Assembly (NCBI GenBank): GCA_021324775.1
Contig: JAJPIM010000005.1
Span: forward strand, 1 to 64,000
Reading direction: 5' to 3'
DNA length: 64,000 nt
Source: Gemmatimonadota bacterium
Lineage (GTDB): Bacteria; Gemmatimonadota; Gemmatimonadetes; Gemmatimonadales; Gemmatimonadaceae
Part shown: positions 1 through 7,917 of the stretch, one piece after another
How the letters are laid out: every line of letters begins with the position of its first letter
How positions within the stretch are numbered: the stretch's first letter is position 1
Made by a program: the position numbers and the translations under genes
Notes under the pieces: model-generated
Seen by the model: the letters and a program-made list of their open reading frames with translations, nothing else
What the model was told of the DNA's origin: nothing
The model's database searches: none

Positions 1-279
1 ACCGACGCGGGGTATCTCGAGACCGGGACGTTCTGGAAGTGGCGTGAGTTGTCCGTCCGCGCCTCGGCGCCGGACGCGTGGCTGACGCATCTGAAGGTGA
101 CGGCGCTGAGTTTCACGATCGCTGGCCGTAACCTCCGGACGTGGACGAAGTACCAGGGTGTCGATCCGGAGATCAACTCCAGCCCGTCGGCTGCCGGCTC
201 GGCTTCCTCGGCGCAGTCCGAGTTCTTCACGCAGGGTCTGGTCCGCTACTGGACTGGCCGCATCGACCTCACCTTCTGA
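1..279 (+). CDS. TonB-dependent receptor, SusC/RagA type, C-terminal fragment
   Basis: The reading frame is open from base 1, so the gene starts outside the window; the visible part is 92 residues. It reads as the last strands of an outer-membrane barrel: a WRELSV strand, then a stretch matching the SusC C-terminus (LSFTIAGRNL, TKYQGVDPEI) and a final aromatic-ended strand WTGRIDLTF. The motif pattern GRNLxxWTxYxGxDPEI recurs in the complete SusC-like protein at 25126-28134 (GRNLWSSFPYTGLDPEI), which supports the call. The SusD-like lipoprotein gene begins 3 bases after the stop, the standard arrangement for these nutrient-uptake pairs. The substrate cannot be told from this fragment. Confidence 0.88.
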   Translation, partial: TDAGYLETGTFWKWRELSVRASAPDAWLTHLKVTALSFTIAGRNLRTWTKYQGVDPEINSSPSAAGSASSAQSEFFTQGLVRYWTGRIDLTF

Positions 280-281
280 CC

Positions 282-1697
282 ATGCCTCCCATGCGCATAT
301 CTCAAAACGCACCGCGGGGGCGTTCGCTGCTGGTCGGGGGCACGCTCACTGCGGCACTGTTCGCGGGAATCGTCGGCTGCAATCCGGGCAACGCGCTCAA
401 GATTCCGCAGCCCGACAACCTGAGTTCGGCAACGCTCAACTCGGCGGCGGCGCTTCCAGCGTTGCTCGCCGGTACGTACAGCGCGTTCCAGATCGCCTAC
501 AGCGGCGCGGCCGATGAAGGCAACGGCGGCCACGAGGGTTTCATCAATTTCACCGGGTTGTTCACCGATGAACTGTCGGACGAGGAGACCTTTCCGACGC
601 GCATTCTCGTCGATGAGCGGGTGGCATCGGCCTCGAACGCGAGCCTGAAAGGGTATTACATCGACATCAACGAGGCCCGTGCGCTCGCGGACAAAGCGGA
701 TGCCAAATACAATCAGTTCGGCACCGATTCCACGGGACACGACCAGGTGCTGGCCCTCGGCGGATTCACGTACGTGATGCTCGCCGAGGCGTATTGCGAG
801 GGGGTTCCGATCAGCACGCTCAACGACAACGGCTCGATCACGTATGGCCAGCCGTTGACGCGGCCCCAGGTTCTCGCGATCGCGATCCAGCGGTTCGACT
901 CGGCGGAGACATTTGCCAAGAACGCCGGTGATTCGGCGACGCTCAACCTGGCCCGCGTCGGGCTGGGGCGGGCGTTCGTCGACAGTGGCGACTTCGCCGA
1001 CGCGGTGGCGGCTGTTACTCCGGTACCGGTGACGTACAGCGACGTCATTGGTGCGTCCACCAACAGCGCAGTGGAGAACAACGGGATCTGGACCTACAGC
1101 TTCAACGAACTCGGGTTCGCCGTCTCCGATAAGGAGGGCACGAACGGATTGCCGTTCGTGAGCGCGAACGATCCCCGCGTTCCCACGTTCAACATCACGG
1201 ATTCTCCGGGCCCTGATTCGGGCGAGGTCGGCACCAGCGGCCTGGGTTGCCCCGCGGCCTGCATAGCGTTCATCCAGCAGCAGCTCTACCCGACGCAATC
1301 CGCGCCGATCCCGTTGGCGAGTGGCACCGAAGCCCAGCTGATCATCGCTGAGGCGGACCTCAAAGGAGGGAACGTCGCCGGTTGGACCGGCATCCTCAAC
1401 AGTCTCCGTGCGAGTGCCGGTATCGCGGCACTGCCGCCGGATTCGACGACCTTGGCGTCACCGGATATGCAGCTCAGTGTCATGTTCCGCGAGCGCGCAT
1501 TCTGGATGTTTCTCACGGGGCATCGTCTCGGCGATTTGCGGCGGCTGATTCGGCAGTACGGCCGCGACGTGAGCGTCGTGTTCCCGGTCGGGAATGCCAT
1601 CAATGGCGTTCCTTACGGGAGTGATGTCAACTTCGACATCTCGGAGGACGAGGCGAACAACCCGAACTTCCACGGTTGTCTGAATCGCAAGGCGTAG
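282..1697 (+). CDS. SusD/RagB-like outer-membrane lipoprotein
   Basis: A 471-residue protein. Residues 1-36 form a lipoprotein signal: basic start, hydrophobic core and the lipobox IVGC. The C-terminal third has the hallmark SusD/RagB segment (RERAFWMFLTGHRLGDLRRL) and the usual end with a conserved Asn-Pro-Asn. SusD proteins sit on the cell surface as a lid over the SusC channel and capture glycan or peptide ligands. The start at the ATG just after the SusC stop (MPPMRIS) is preferred over the ATG three codons later because it leaves a normal signal; an upstream extension would overlap the receptor gene. It is co-transcribed with the receptor fragment and ended by a strong hairpin. Confidence 0.88.
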   Translation: MPPMRISQNAPRGRSLLVGGTLTAALFAGIVGCNPGNALKIPQPDNLSSATLNSAAALPALLAGTYSAFQIAYSGAADEGNGGHEGFINFTGLFTDELSDEETFPTRILVDERVASASNASLKGYYIDINEARALADKADAKYNQFGTDSTGHDQVLALGGFTYVMLAEAYCEGVPISTLNDNGSITYGQPLTRPQVLAIAIQRFDSAETFAKNAGDSATLNLARVGLGRAFVDSGDFADAVAAVTPVPVTYSDVIGASTNSAVENNGIWTYSFNELGFAVSDKEGTNGLPFVSANDPRVPTFNITDSPGPDSGEVGTSGLGCPAACIAFIQQQLYPTQSAPIPLASGTEAQLIIAEADLKGGNVAGWTGILNSLRASAGIAALPPDSTTLASPDMQLSVMFRERAFWMFLTGHRLGDLRRLIRQYGRDVSVVFPVGNAINGVPYGSDVNFDISEDEANNPNFHGCLNRKA

Positions 1698-1736
1698 GAC
1701 CGTGGGGCAGGGTCAGTTTGCAGGAATGTGAAGGGA

Positions 1737-1774
1737 GACGGGGCCGCCTGCAGGACACCGCAGGCGGCCCCGTC
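1737..1774 (+). terminator. Hairpin terminator after SusC/SusD pair
   Basis: A perfect 15-bp inverted repeat (gacggggccgcctgc at 1737-1751 and its complement at 1760-1774) with an 8-base loop, 40 bases after the SusD stop. There is only a short T-poor tail, as is common in high-GC genomes. The rest of 1698-2003 holds no gene; it is the leader of the next gene. Confidence 0.7.
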
Positions 1775-2003
1775 AGTTTATGTGCAACCCCCGACACCAT
1801 CTCGTCGTCTATGAAGAACAATTCATGGAACGTCGGTAGCGGCATGGTTCACGCACAACCATCTTAACTCGGCCCTAACCCGGCTCCTTCCAGAGGGCCG
1901 GTCAGGCCACAGCCGCCGTCTACCACCACGACAGGGCCCACGAGGGTGCCGGCCAGCAGTTCGGCGCGCCGGATCCAGTGGGCAGACATCGACAGGAGAG
2001 TGA

Positions 2004-2699
2004 ATGCCCGATTTCGCAACCGTGCGGCGCGCCGCGACCGCACTGATCACGGCCGGCCTGACTATGGCCGGATTCGTCGCGCTCGCCGCCCCGGCGCAGG
2101 CCCAGGCGTGGGCCTACCCGGCATTCCAGCAGTCACACGTCGTGGATCGTGAGTTCAATTTTGCGGTGGCAACGGCAGACAACGGGGGCACCAGTTTCCT
2201 GGCGCAGTGGCGCGAGGGTGTCGTCCCGGGCAAGCAGCAGTTCTCGCTCGACGCCGGTCTGGCGAGCGTTTCCGGCAACGTGATCGGGTTCTTTGGCGGG
2301 ACGTACGCGGTGCAATTCATCCCCCAGACCACGCAGCAGCCGCTGGAGCTGCTCGGCGCGCTTGGAGCGAACCTCGCGTTCGGCTCCGGCGGTACGCTCT
2401 TCCGCGTTCCGGTAAGCGTGTCCCTCGGGCATCGGTTCCCGCTGCAGAACGGTCTCGCGATCACTCCGTACGTGCACCCGGACATCGCGCTCGCGGTCTG
2501 TAGTGACTGCGGTGGGGGCGGACGTGGCTCTGCCGACGCCGACATCGGGATCGGGTTCGGCGTGAATTTCGAAGTGACACGCCAGGTGGCGCTGCGCCTC
2601 GACACGTCGTTCGGCTCGTCGTCGTTCGGGTCGTCGGATGCGACGGTCGGATTCGGTGTGGCGTGGTCCCCGATGGGGCTTCGCAAGCCGCCGCAATAA
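2004..2699 (+). CDS. Probable outer-membrane beta-barrel protein
   Basis: A 231-residue protein of no recognised family. The N-terminus is a clean Sec signal ending AAPAQAQA. The mature part alternates polar and hydrophobic residues in short strands rich in Gly, Ser and aromatics (FNFAVATADNGG, VIGFFGGTYAVQFIP, VPVSVSLGHRFPL, IGIGFGVNFEVT, RLDTSFGSSSFG, VGFGVAWSP), the pattern of a small eight-to-ten-stranded barrel. One CxxC pair (CSDCGGGG) lies in a presumed loop. It stands alone between terminators. Function unknown; an OmpA/OmpX-like fold is an inference from strand pattern only. Confidence 0.7.
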   Translation: MPDFATVRRAATALITAGLTMAGFVALAAPAQAQAWAYPAFQQSHVVDREFNFAVATADNGGTSFLAQWREGVVPGKQQFSLDAGLASVSGNVIGFFGGTYAVQFIPQTTQQPLELLGALGANLAFGSGGTLFRVPVSVSLGHRFPLQNGLAITPYVHPDIALAVCSDCGGGGRGSADADIGIGFGVNFEVTRQVALRLDTSFGSSSFGSSDATVGFGVAWSPMGLRKPPQ

Positions 2700-2771
2700 G
2701 GGATCGCGAAACGGCCGGCCTGAACGACCGCCGTGCATCCGGCCGGTATGCCATCGGCCACGACCTCGCGG

Positions 2772-2832
2772 GATGCGCGACGGCGTTCGTGACGGCGTTC
2801 GGGACGGCATTCGTGACGGCGTTCGCCGCGTG
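2772..2832. repeat. Short tandem repeat gacggcgttcgt
   Basis: Four imperfect 12-base units (gacggcgttcgt, gacggcgttcgg, gacggcattcgt, gacggcgttcgc) stand between the barrel gene and the EAL gene. No function is evident. Confidence 0.7.
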
Positions 2833-2846
2833 ACTGGTCGCTGATC

Positions 2847-4091
2847 GTGCTGCCCACGCTCGCCGAGGTCATCGAGGAAGCGCGCGAGCATATTGCCGCC
2901 CGAGGCGAGCTGAGCGTTCTGTACCTCGCTTTCGGCCGGCTGGCGCAACTCGAGGAAGTGTACGGGTGGGAGAAGCTGGACGCGGTGTTGGCGACGGTTG
3001 CAAGCGCCGTCGCCGATACGCTCCGCGCCGAGCCGAGCGCCGGCGGCCCTCATCAACTGGGGCCGGTCGTCAGCTATCAGCACGATGATGACATGATCTG
3101 CCTCCACATCCCGGCCGCGCGGGCGCCGGACGCGGACGCGGGGACAGACCGCGTGCCGGACCTGGCGGGCCTCGTAACGCGGCTGCAGCATGGCGTCTCG
3201 GGGCGGGTCGAAGGGGAGTTTGGCGACGAGATCGCGGCGCTCGTCGAAGTGTTCGTGGGGCGGTCGCACGTGACCGTGGATCCCAAAGCGCGGCTCGAGC
3301 GCCAGATCTACCGCGCGGTGCGGGAAGCGGCGGCAGCCGCGCGGAGTGTGGAGCAGCGCGAGCGCGCGCGCGCGGTGGCGGAGCTGCGCGCGAGCCTTCG
3401 GGAGCGCGCGGTCTACATCGATTATCACCCGATCGTCGTCGCCGAGACGGGAGCGGTATTCGGGTACGAGGCGCTGGCCCGCGGAGTAGTGCGCTCGCTA
3501 CGGAGTCCCGAAGTGATGTTCGCGATCGCGGCGCAGGCGAAGCTGGTCTGGGAACTGAGCCGCCTCTGTCGCGCGAAGGCGTTCGAGGGGATGCATGCGC
3601 GTCTGGGTCCGGGGGAGCTCCTGTTCCTCAACGTCGATCCGCACGATTTCGCGGACCCGGAGTTTTCGGAGGGACCGGCGGTGCTTCGCGGGCAGAGCGA
3701 CGGCGACGGCGTGTCGCACGACCCCACGCAGGTGGTCATCGAGATCACCGAGCGTACGGCGATCAAGGACTACCCGGCGTTCCGCGAGCGGCTGCGCGCG
3801 TTCCGGGACCGGGGGTACCGGTTCGCGGTGGACGACGCGGGCAGCGGCTACGCGGGGCTCGGCTCGATCGCCAATCTCGAGCCCGACTTCATCAAGCTCG
3901 ACATCTCGCTGATCACGGGCATCGACGGCAACCCGATCAAGCAGCGTCTCGTCGAGACGATGGTTCGTTTTGCAAACCATCAGGGCGCGAAAGTCATCGC
4001 CGAGGGAGTGGAGCGCGCCGAGGAGTTCAACACCGTGAAGAAACTCGGCGTGCACCTGGTTCAAGGGTTCTTTCTCAATGGGCCGGAGTAA
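2847..4091 (+). CDS. EAL-domain c-di-GMP phosphodiesterase with a degenerate N-terminal domain
   Basis: A 414-residue protein with a GTG start. The C-terminal ~250 residues are a complete EAL domain: the signature EALARG, the metal-site segments FLNVDPHD, EITERTAI and VDDAGSGYAGL, the catalytic-lysine strand PDFIKLD, and the terminal VIAEGVERAEE and VQGFF. All catalytic motifs look intact, so hydrolysis of cyclic di-GMP to pGpG is likely. The first ~150 residues have the length and pattern of a GGDEF domain but lack GGDEF; YQHDDDM is the nearest acidic segment. That domain probably binds nucleotide or regulates. No transmembrane segment or signal peptide, so the protein is cytosolic. It stands as a single gene. 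Confidence 0.88.
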   Translation: MLPTLAEVIEEAREHIAARGELSVLYLAFGRLAQLEEVYGWEKLDAVLATVASAVADTLRAEPSAGGPHQLGPVVSYQHDDDMICLHIPAARAPDADAGTDRVPDLAGLVTRLQHGVSGRVEGEFGDEIAALVEVFVGRSHVTVDPKARLERQIYRAVREAAAAARSVEQRERARAVAELRASLRERAVYIDYHPIVVAETGAVFGYEALARGVVRSLRSPEVMFAIAAQAKLVWELSRLCRAKAFEGMHARLGPGELLFLNVDPHDFADPEFSEGPAVLRGQSDGDGVSHDPTQVVIEITERTAIKDYPAFRERLRAFRDRGYRFAVDDAGSGYAGLGSIANLEPDFIKLDISLITGIDGNPIKQRLVETMVRFANHQGAKVIAEGVERAEEFNTVKKLGVHLVQGFFLNGPE

Positions 4092-4248
4092 TGGGATTGG
4101 GGGTTAGGGATAGGGATTGGGGACTGGGGACTGGGGACTGGGGACTGGGGACTAGGGACTGGGGACTGGGGACTGGGGACTGGGGACTGGGGGTTAGGGG
4201 ATAGGGATGGGGACTGGGGGTTAGGGATTAGGGGTTAGGGATTAGAAG
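4092..4248. repeat. G-rich tandem tract (ggggact / gggatt / gggtta units)
   Basis: About 155 bases consist almost only of 6-8 base units such as ggggact, ggggatt, gggtta and gggata. It fills the gap between two convergent genes and runs into the 3' end of waaA: the last waaA codons (Ser-Asn-Pro) and its TAA stop are read from the repeat. Runs of four G with 3-base spacers are ideal for G-quadruplex formation on the plus strand. The same unit occurs at 35703-35767 and 61734-61811. Confidence 0.9.
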
Positions 4249-5572
4249 GGGGCAGCGCGGGGGACATGAGGCGTTCAACGAGTGTGGCGGAGCGTTGGGC
4301 GGCACCGAGGCCCGACTCGACGACGGCGCGTGCGTGATCGCCGGCCGCGCGCCGGCTCGCGGGATTCGTGAGCCATCCGCGAAATACCGAAGCACAGGCG
4401 GTGGCATCGCGCACGGTTGCCGCAGCGCCGGCGGACAGCAGCAACTCGGCGTCGCGCTGTCCTCCGTGTTGCGGGCCGAAGACCACCGGCACGCGATAGG
4501 CCGCGGGTTCGAGCACCGAGTGCAGGCCGGCGGAGTGGAAGGCACCGCCCACGTACGCGATGCTGGCGATCGCATAGAGATCACCGAGCACGCCGACCCG
4601 GTCGACCAGGACGAGATCCGGAACGTCTCCGATGCCGGTTGCGGCGCCATCGAGCCGGGCGGCGCGGATGTCGTGTGAGGCGGCCCATCGCTCGAGCGCG
4701 GCGATGCGGTGTGGGGCCGGTTCATGTGGCGCGAGAACGAGCCGTGTACCCGGCGTGCTGCGCCTGGCGGCCAGCCACGCATCGAGCACGACATCTTCAT
4801 CCGGCGGCCACGTCGATCCCGCGACGATCGTTTCACGGCCGGCGTCCCCGAGCTTCCGGAGCAACGGGCCATCACGCCGGACGAGTGCGGCCCGCTCCCA
4901 CACCTGGTCGTAGCGGGTATCCCCCGTCACGCTCAGCGCGCGGGCGGAGACGCCGAGCGCCTGCAAGCGGGCTGCGTCGTCCGGGCTGATCGCACCGGCG
5001 GCGTCGAGCCGCGCATAGGCGTCGTGCAGCAGAGCGGCGCCCCATGATGAGCGGCGGCCGGAGTGTGCGCCGAGCGTACCGCTGACGAGACCAAGCCGGA
5101 CCCCCGCCGCGGCGGCGCTGGCGGTGAGCACGGGCCACACGTCCAGTTTCACGAACACGAGCGCAGCGGGGAGGAGAGCGGCGAGGACATCGCGTGCGGC
5201 GGACCCCGTATCCCATGGGAGATAGGCGGCGAAGTCCACGAGCCCATGCTCGCGGAAACCCGCGGCGAGCGGCTCCGCGCTGGGCGAGAAGTGCGTGTAC
5301 GCGATCTGGTACTCGGGGTGTTGCCGGCGAACGAGCTCCAGAACGGGCTTGCCCTGGAGTCCTTCGCCGACGGACGGTGCATGCATCCAGAGCAGCGGGC
5401 GGCTTCGGTCGCGGCCGGCGGCACCGAACGCGGTGTAGTGCGCGATGACCCCGTGGCGGGCGCGAAGGGCCCGCAGCCATTTCGCATTACCGGGGACCAG
5501 CGTCGCGGCATCCGCGGCGCCGGTCGCTACCGCGCCTGCGACGTGGTAGGCCGCCCGCAGCGCGGCGTTCAT
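4235..5572 (-). CDS. waaA: 3-deoxy-D-manno-octulosonic acid (Kdo) transferase
   Basis: A 445-residue inner-membrane glycosyltransferase that adds Kdo to lipid A precursor, so the cell makes LPS. Seen: a hydrophobic N-terminal anchor, then the WaaA N-domain motif [12 protein letters not shown] (catalytic Glu in SVGE), [12 protein letters not shown], and [11 protein letters not shown]. The C-domain has the nucleotide-sugar motifs [44 protein letters not shown] and FGPQH. Length matches the family. The start is the [12 protein letters not shown]. Its stop codon lies in the G-rich tandem tract, so the last few residues were probably acquired from the repeat. Confidence 0.95.
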   Translation of the reverse strand: MNAALRAAYHVAGAVATGAADAATLVPGNAKWLRALRARHGVIAHYTAFGAAGRDRSRPLLWMHAPSVGEGLQGKPVLELVRRQHPEYQIAYTHFSPSAEPLAAGFREHGLVDFAAYLPWDTGSAARDVLAALLPAALVFVKLDVWPVLTASAAAAGVRLGLVSGTLGAHSGRRSSWGAALLHDAYARLDAAGAISPDDAARLQALGVSARALSVTGDTRYDQVWERAALVRRDGPLLRKLGDAGRETIVAGSTWPPDEDVVLDAWLAARRSTPGTRLVLAPHEPAPHRIAALERWAASHDIRAARLDGAATGIGDVPDLVLVDRVGVLGDLYAIASIAYVGGAFHSAGLHSVLEPAAYRVPVVFGPQHGGQRDAELLLSAGAAATVRDATACASVFRGWLTNPASRRAAGDHARAVVESGLGAAQRSATLVERLMSPALPPSNP

Positions 5573-5642
5573 GGGGTGATGCGGGCGATGGCGGGTGGTG
5601 ATGCGAGTGCTGATGCGGGTCGTGAGGCCGCGCGGCCGGCCG

Positions 5643-6536
5643 CTACTTCGTGGTCGCGAGCGCGGAATCGATCGCGCGGCGGTAGCTCGCCGTCGGCTCG
5701 ACGCCGATCATGATCCGCGATCCGACAATAACGGTCGGGGTCGAGCGCGTCCCTGCGTGCTCGGCGCGTGCGATATCCGCGTCGATCAGGGGATTGGGGA
5801 CGTGCTGCGTCACACAGCGATCGAGTGCCACGGTGTCGACACCGACGCTATAGGCCAGGGAATCGAGGGCCGGTACGGGGGGGCGTTTCTCTTCCCAGGC
5901 GCTCTGAGAGGAGAAAAGGACGTCGTGCATCGCCCAGAACTTCCCTTGGGCGCCGGCGCACATCGCGGCTTCGGCAGCGGGCCACGCGTTCTGGTGTATA
6001 GAAAGCGGAAAATTGATGTACGCCATCCGCACCTTGCCGGTCGCGACGTAGTCCTTCCGGAGCGCCTCGAATGATTCGTCGTGGAACTGCTTGCAGTACG
6101 GGCACTGGAAATCGCTGATCATGATGAACCAGACGCGCGCCGTGCTGTCGCCGAGGATCCGCGACTGGTCGAGTTTCGCCGAAATCGTATCCGGCGCGTG
6201 GGCGCCCGGCGTCGTGGCAACCGATGCGGCGGGAGCTGCCGGGGCAGAGCCGCCATTCCCATCCGCGCGCGTGTTGGCCTCCGCCTGGCGGCTGCAGGCG
6301 GTGGCAAAAAGCACGAGCGACGCGGCGCCAATGGCTGCCAGTACGGCCGAGGCTGCATGGCTGGCGAGACACTGGCGGGAGGTCGATGGCGCCGGCGAGG
6401 CTGGTCCGGCGGGCTTGGCCGGCGAGGTGCCGGAGGCGCCCGCATCCAATCCGATCGGGCGCCCAGTCTGCAACGAAACCCGCATGTCTGTCGTCAATGG
6501 AGGTCGAGGATTAATCGTCCGGTCATTTTGGGACAT
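5643..6536 (-). CDS. DsbA-family thiol:disulfide protein, membrane-anchored
   Basis: A 297-residue protein with a long Ala/Pro-rich N-terminal segment, one hydrophobic stretch (residues ~60-82, ending FATAC, a weak lipobox) and a C-terminal DsbA-like thioredoxin fold. Seen: active site DFQCPYCKQFH, the inserted helical domain (ALRKDYVATGKVRM to WAMHDVLF), and the cis-Pro region GTRSTPTVIVG. Such proteins oxidise or isomerise disulfides in the periplasm; a CPYC centre is typical of oxidants. A second ATG at residue 18 is an equally possible start. It faces away from the envelope-machine operon, whose members contain paired cysteines, so a link is possible but not shown. Confidence 0.85.
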   Translation of the reverse strand: MSQNDRTINPRPPLTTDMRVSLQTGRPIGLDAGASGTSPAKPAGPASPAPSTSRQCLASHAASAVLAAIGAASLVLFATACSRQAEANTRADGNGGSAPAAPAASVATTPGAHAPDTISAKLDQSRILGDSTARVWFIMISDFQCPYCKQFHDESFEALRKDYVATGKVRMAYINFPLSIHQNAWPAAEAAMCAGAQGKFWAMHDVLFSSQSAWEEKRPPVPALDSLAYSVGVDTVALDRCVTQHVPNPLIDADIARAEHAGTRSTPTVIVGSRIMIGVEPTASYRRAIDSALATTK

Positions 6537-6662
6537 TTCCGGTCATTCCGGGATTGCGCGCATGGCGTCCCCGTATGAACATCATAGGCGTCAACCAATC
6601 GTCAGTGCAAGTAATCAAAGCACTTGCGCCCGCCCCACAACCCCGCTTCCGCGTCGCGGAGC

Positions 6663-6670
6663 AGGAGGAG
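6663..6670 (+). promoter_or_regulatory. Strong Shine-Dalgarno deciding the start of the envelope cluster
   Basis: aggaggag lies just upstream of the ATG at 6673. The open frame reaches back to 6091 over the opposite-strand DsbA gene, so this site is the main reason for choosing 6673. Confidence 0.75.
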
Positions 6671-6672
6671 TA

Positions 6673-7917
6673 ATGCGGACGCTGCGGCGCGGCTTTTTCC
6701 GTGCGGCGGGGTTCATTGTCGTCGCCGGCGGCACCGCGGCGGCCTGCTTGGGTATGGTCTGCGCGGTTGCGCGGGCCCAGACCCCTGTCCCGGCCCAGTC
6801 AACTGCCAAGAGCGACACAGGAAGCGCCCGGCCGCCGGAGGGGGATCCGTACCCGGCGAGCCTCGATTTCGGGACCGGACTGATCGACATCCCGGTGGCC
6901 TGGGTTTCCCCCAACTCGTCTGACTTCTGGCTGTCGTACGGGGCCAAGCGGATTCCGTCGCCCAAGGTAGCCAACGGGGGCGCCTTTTCCTATTGGAACG
7001 GCAACATGGCCCTGGACACCCATTGGCTCAACCGTTTCGACGCCGGTGTCTCAGTTTACAGCAACAACCCGGAGTGGGGACTTTTTGGCCAGTTGGTGCT
7101 TTTGCACGACGGCGATCTGGCCTCGTTTCTTCCGGCCGTCGCGGTCGGCGCCCGCAACGTCGGCCCGGACACGCACGAGGAGCGGTTTCTGATCGGGACC
7201 GACGTCACGGTCGACAGCCTGGGCCATCAGCACGAGATCACCCCGTTCTACTTCAAGGGGTTTCACACGTCCCCGACCCTGTACGCCGTCGCGACCAAGA
7301 CTCTCACGTTCCACTCGGCCGTGCTCTCGAGCATCGGCCTGACGATCGGCGGCGGGGACGGCCTGTTCAGCCAGGACGGGAATCTCGGTGCCGAGTACAA
7401 CGCGTCGGGCACGGTCGTGAAGGGGATGTTCTTCGGGGCGAGAACCGTGTCGCACCCGACGACCAACACCACGATCTCGCTGGTCGGCGAGAACAACGGA
7501 TTCGACTACAACGCCGGCGTGATCGGCGGGTGGCGCGGGCTGTCGCTCGGTGTCTACGCCTCGGAGCTGGAGGACGGGACTGCGCGCAGTCCATCGAGCC
7601 TTCTGATCTACAACTACCGCAAGTGGAACGTCTCGTTCAGCTACAGCGGCAATTTCCGCGATGTGGCGCACGGCCACTGGCTGCGCACGCAGATCTCGGA
7701 GCTGGAGCGCGAGCAGCAGATCCTGCGTGCCGACATCGTGCAGCGCGAGGAGACGATCAGTCGCTTGCAGGTCCGGCTCGGCAAGCTGCAGGGCGGCGAC
7801 CTCGGTGATGTGACCAAGGAGCGCCAGCGGATCGAGCAGGAGCTGGAGGCGGAGCGCCAGGCGATCGAGCGCGCCAACGAGCGGCTGAAGCAGTTGCAAG
7901 GGGAGAAGCCCCAGTGA
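6673..7917 (+). CDS. Outer-membrane barrel with C-terminal coiled coil (paralog A of the envelope cluster)
   Basis: A 414-residue protein, first of a nine-gene cluster. The signal peptide (RRGFFRAAGFIVVAGG to ARAQ) is followed by a strand-rich region opening with LDFGTGLIDIPVAWVSP. Repeated Gly/aromatic strands such as FLPAVAVGARNVGP and LTIGGGDGLFS suggest a porin-like barrel. Residues ~335-414 switch to a highly charged coiled coil (ISELEREQQILRADIVQREE to RANERLKQLQGEK). The next gene encodes a clear paralog with the same plan (LNWGSGLIDIPAAWVSP, FLPSVAFGIRNVGP), so the pair arose by tandem duplication. The motif GLIDIPxA recalls YjbH/GltA-type barrels, but that is only a resemblance. Likely role: outer-membrane end of a trans-envelope complex, the coiled coil reaching into the periplasm. 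Confidence 0.75.
   Translation: MRTLRRGFFRAAGFIVVAGGTAAACLGMVCAVARAQTPVPAQSTAKSDTGSARPPEGDPYPASLDFGTGLIDIPVAWVSPNSSDFWLSYGAKRIPSPKVANGGAFSYWNGNMALDTHWLNRFDAGVSVYSNNPEWGLFGQLVLLHDGDLASFLPAVAVGARNVGPDTHEERFLIGTDVTVDSLGHQHEITPFYFKGFHTSPTLYAVATKTLTFHSAVLSSIGLTIGGGDGLFSQDGNLGAEYNASGTVVKGMFFGARTVSHPTTNTTISLVGENNGFDYNAGVIGGWRGLSLGVYASELEDGTARSPSSLLIYNYRKWNVSFSYSGNFRDVAHGHWLRTQISELEREQQILRADIVQREETISRLQVRLGKLQGGDLGDVTKERQRIEQELEAERQAIERANERLKQLQGEKPQ

Noticed and set aside
4092-4248. CRISPR array or telomere-like origin
   Set aside because: The units are contiguous 6-8 base tandem repeats with no unique spacers, so not CRISPR; the telomere-like look (gggtta) is only a minor variant of ggggact.
6091-6672. 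N-terminal extension of the first envelope-cluster protein
   Set aside because: It overlaps the opposite DsbA-like gene and ignores a strong ribosome site and signal peptide at 6673.
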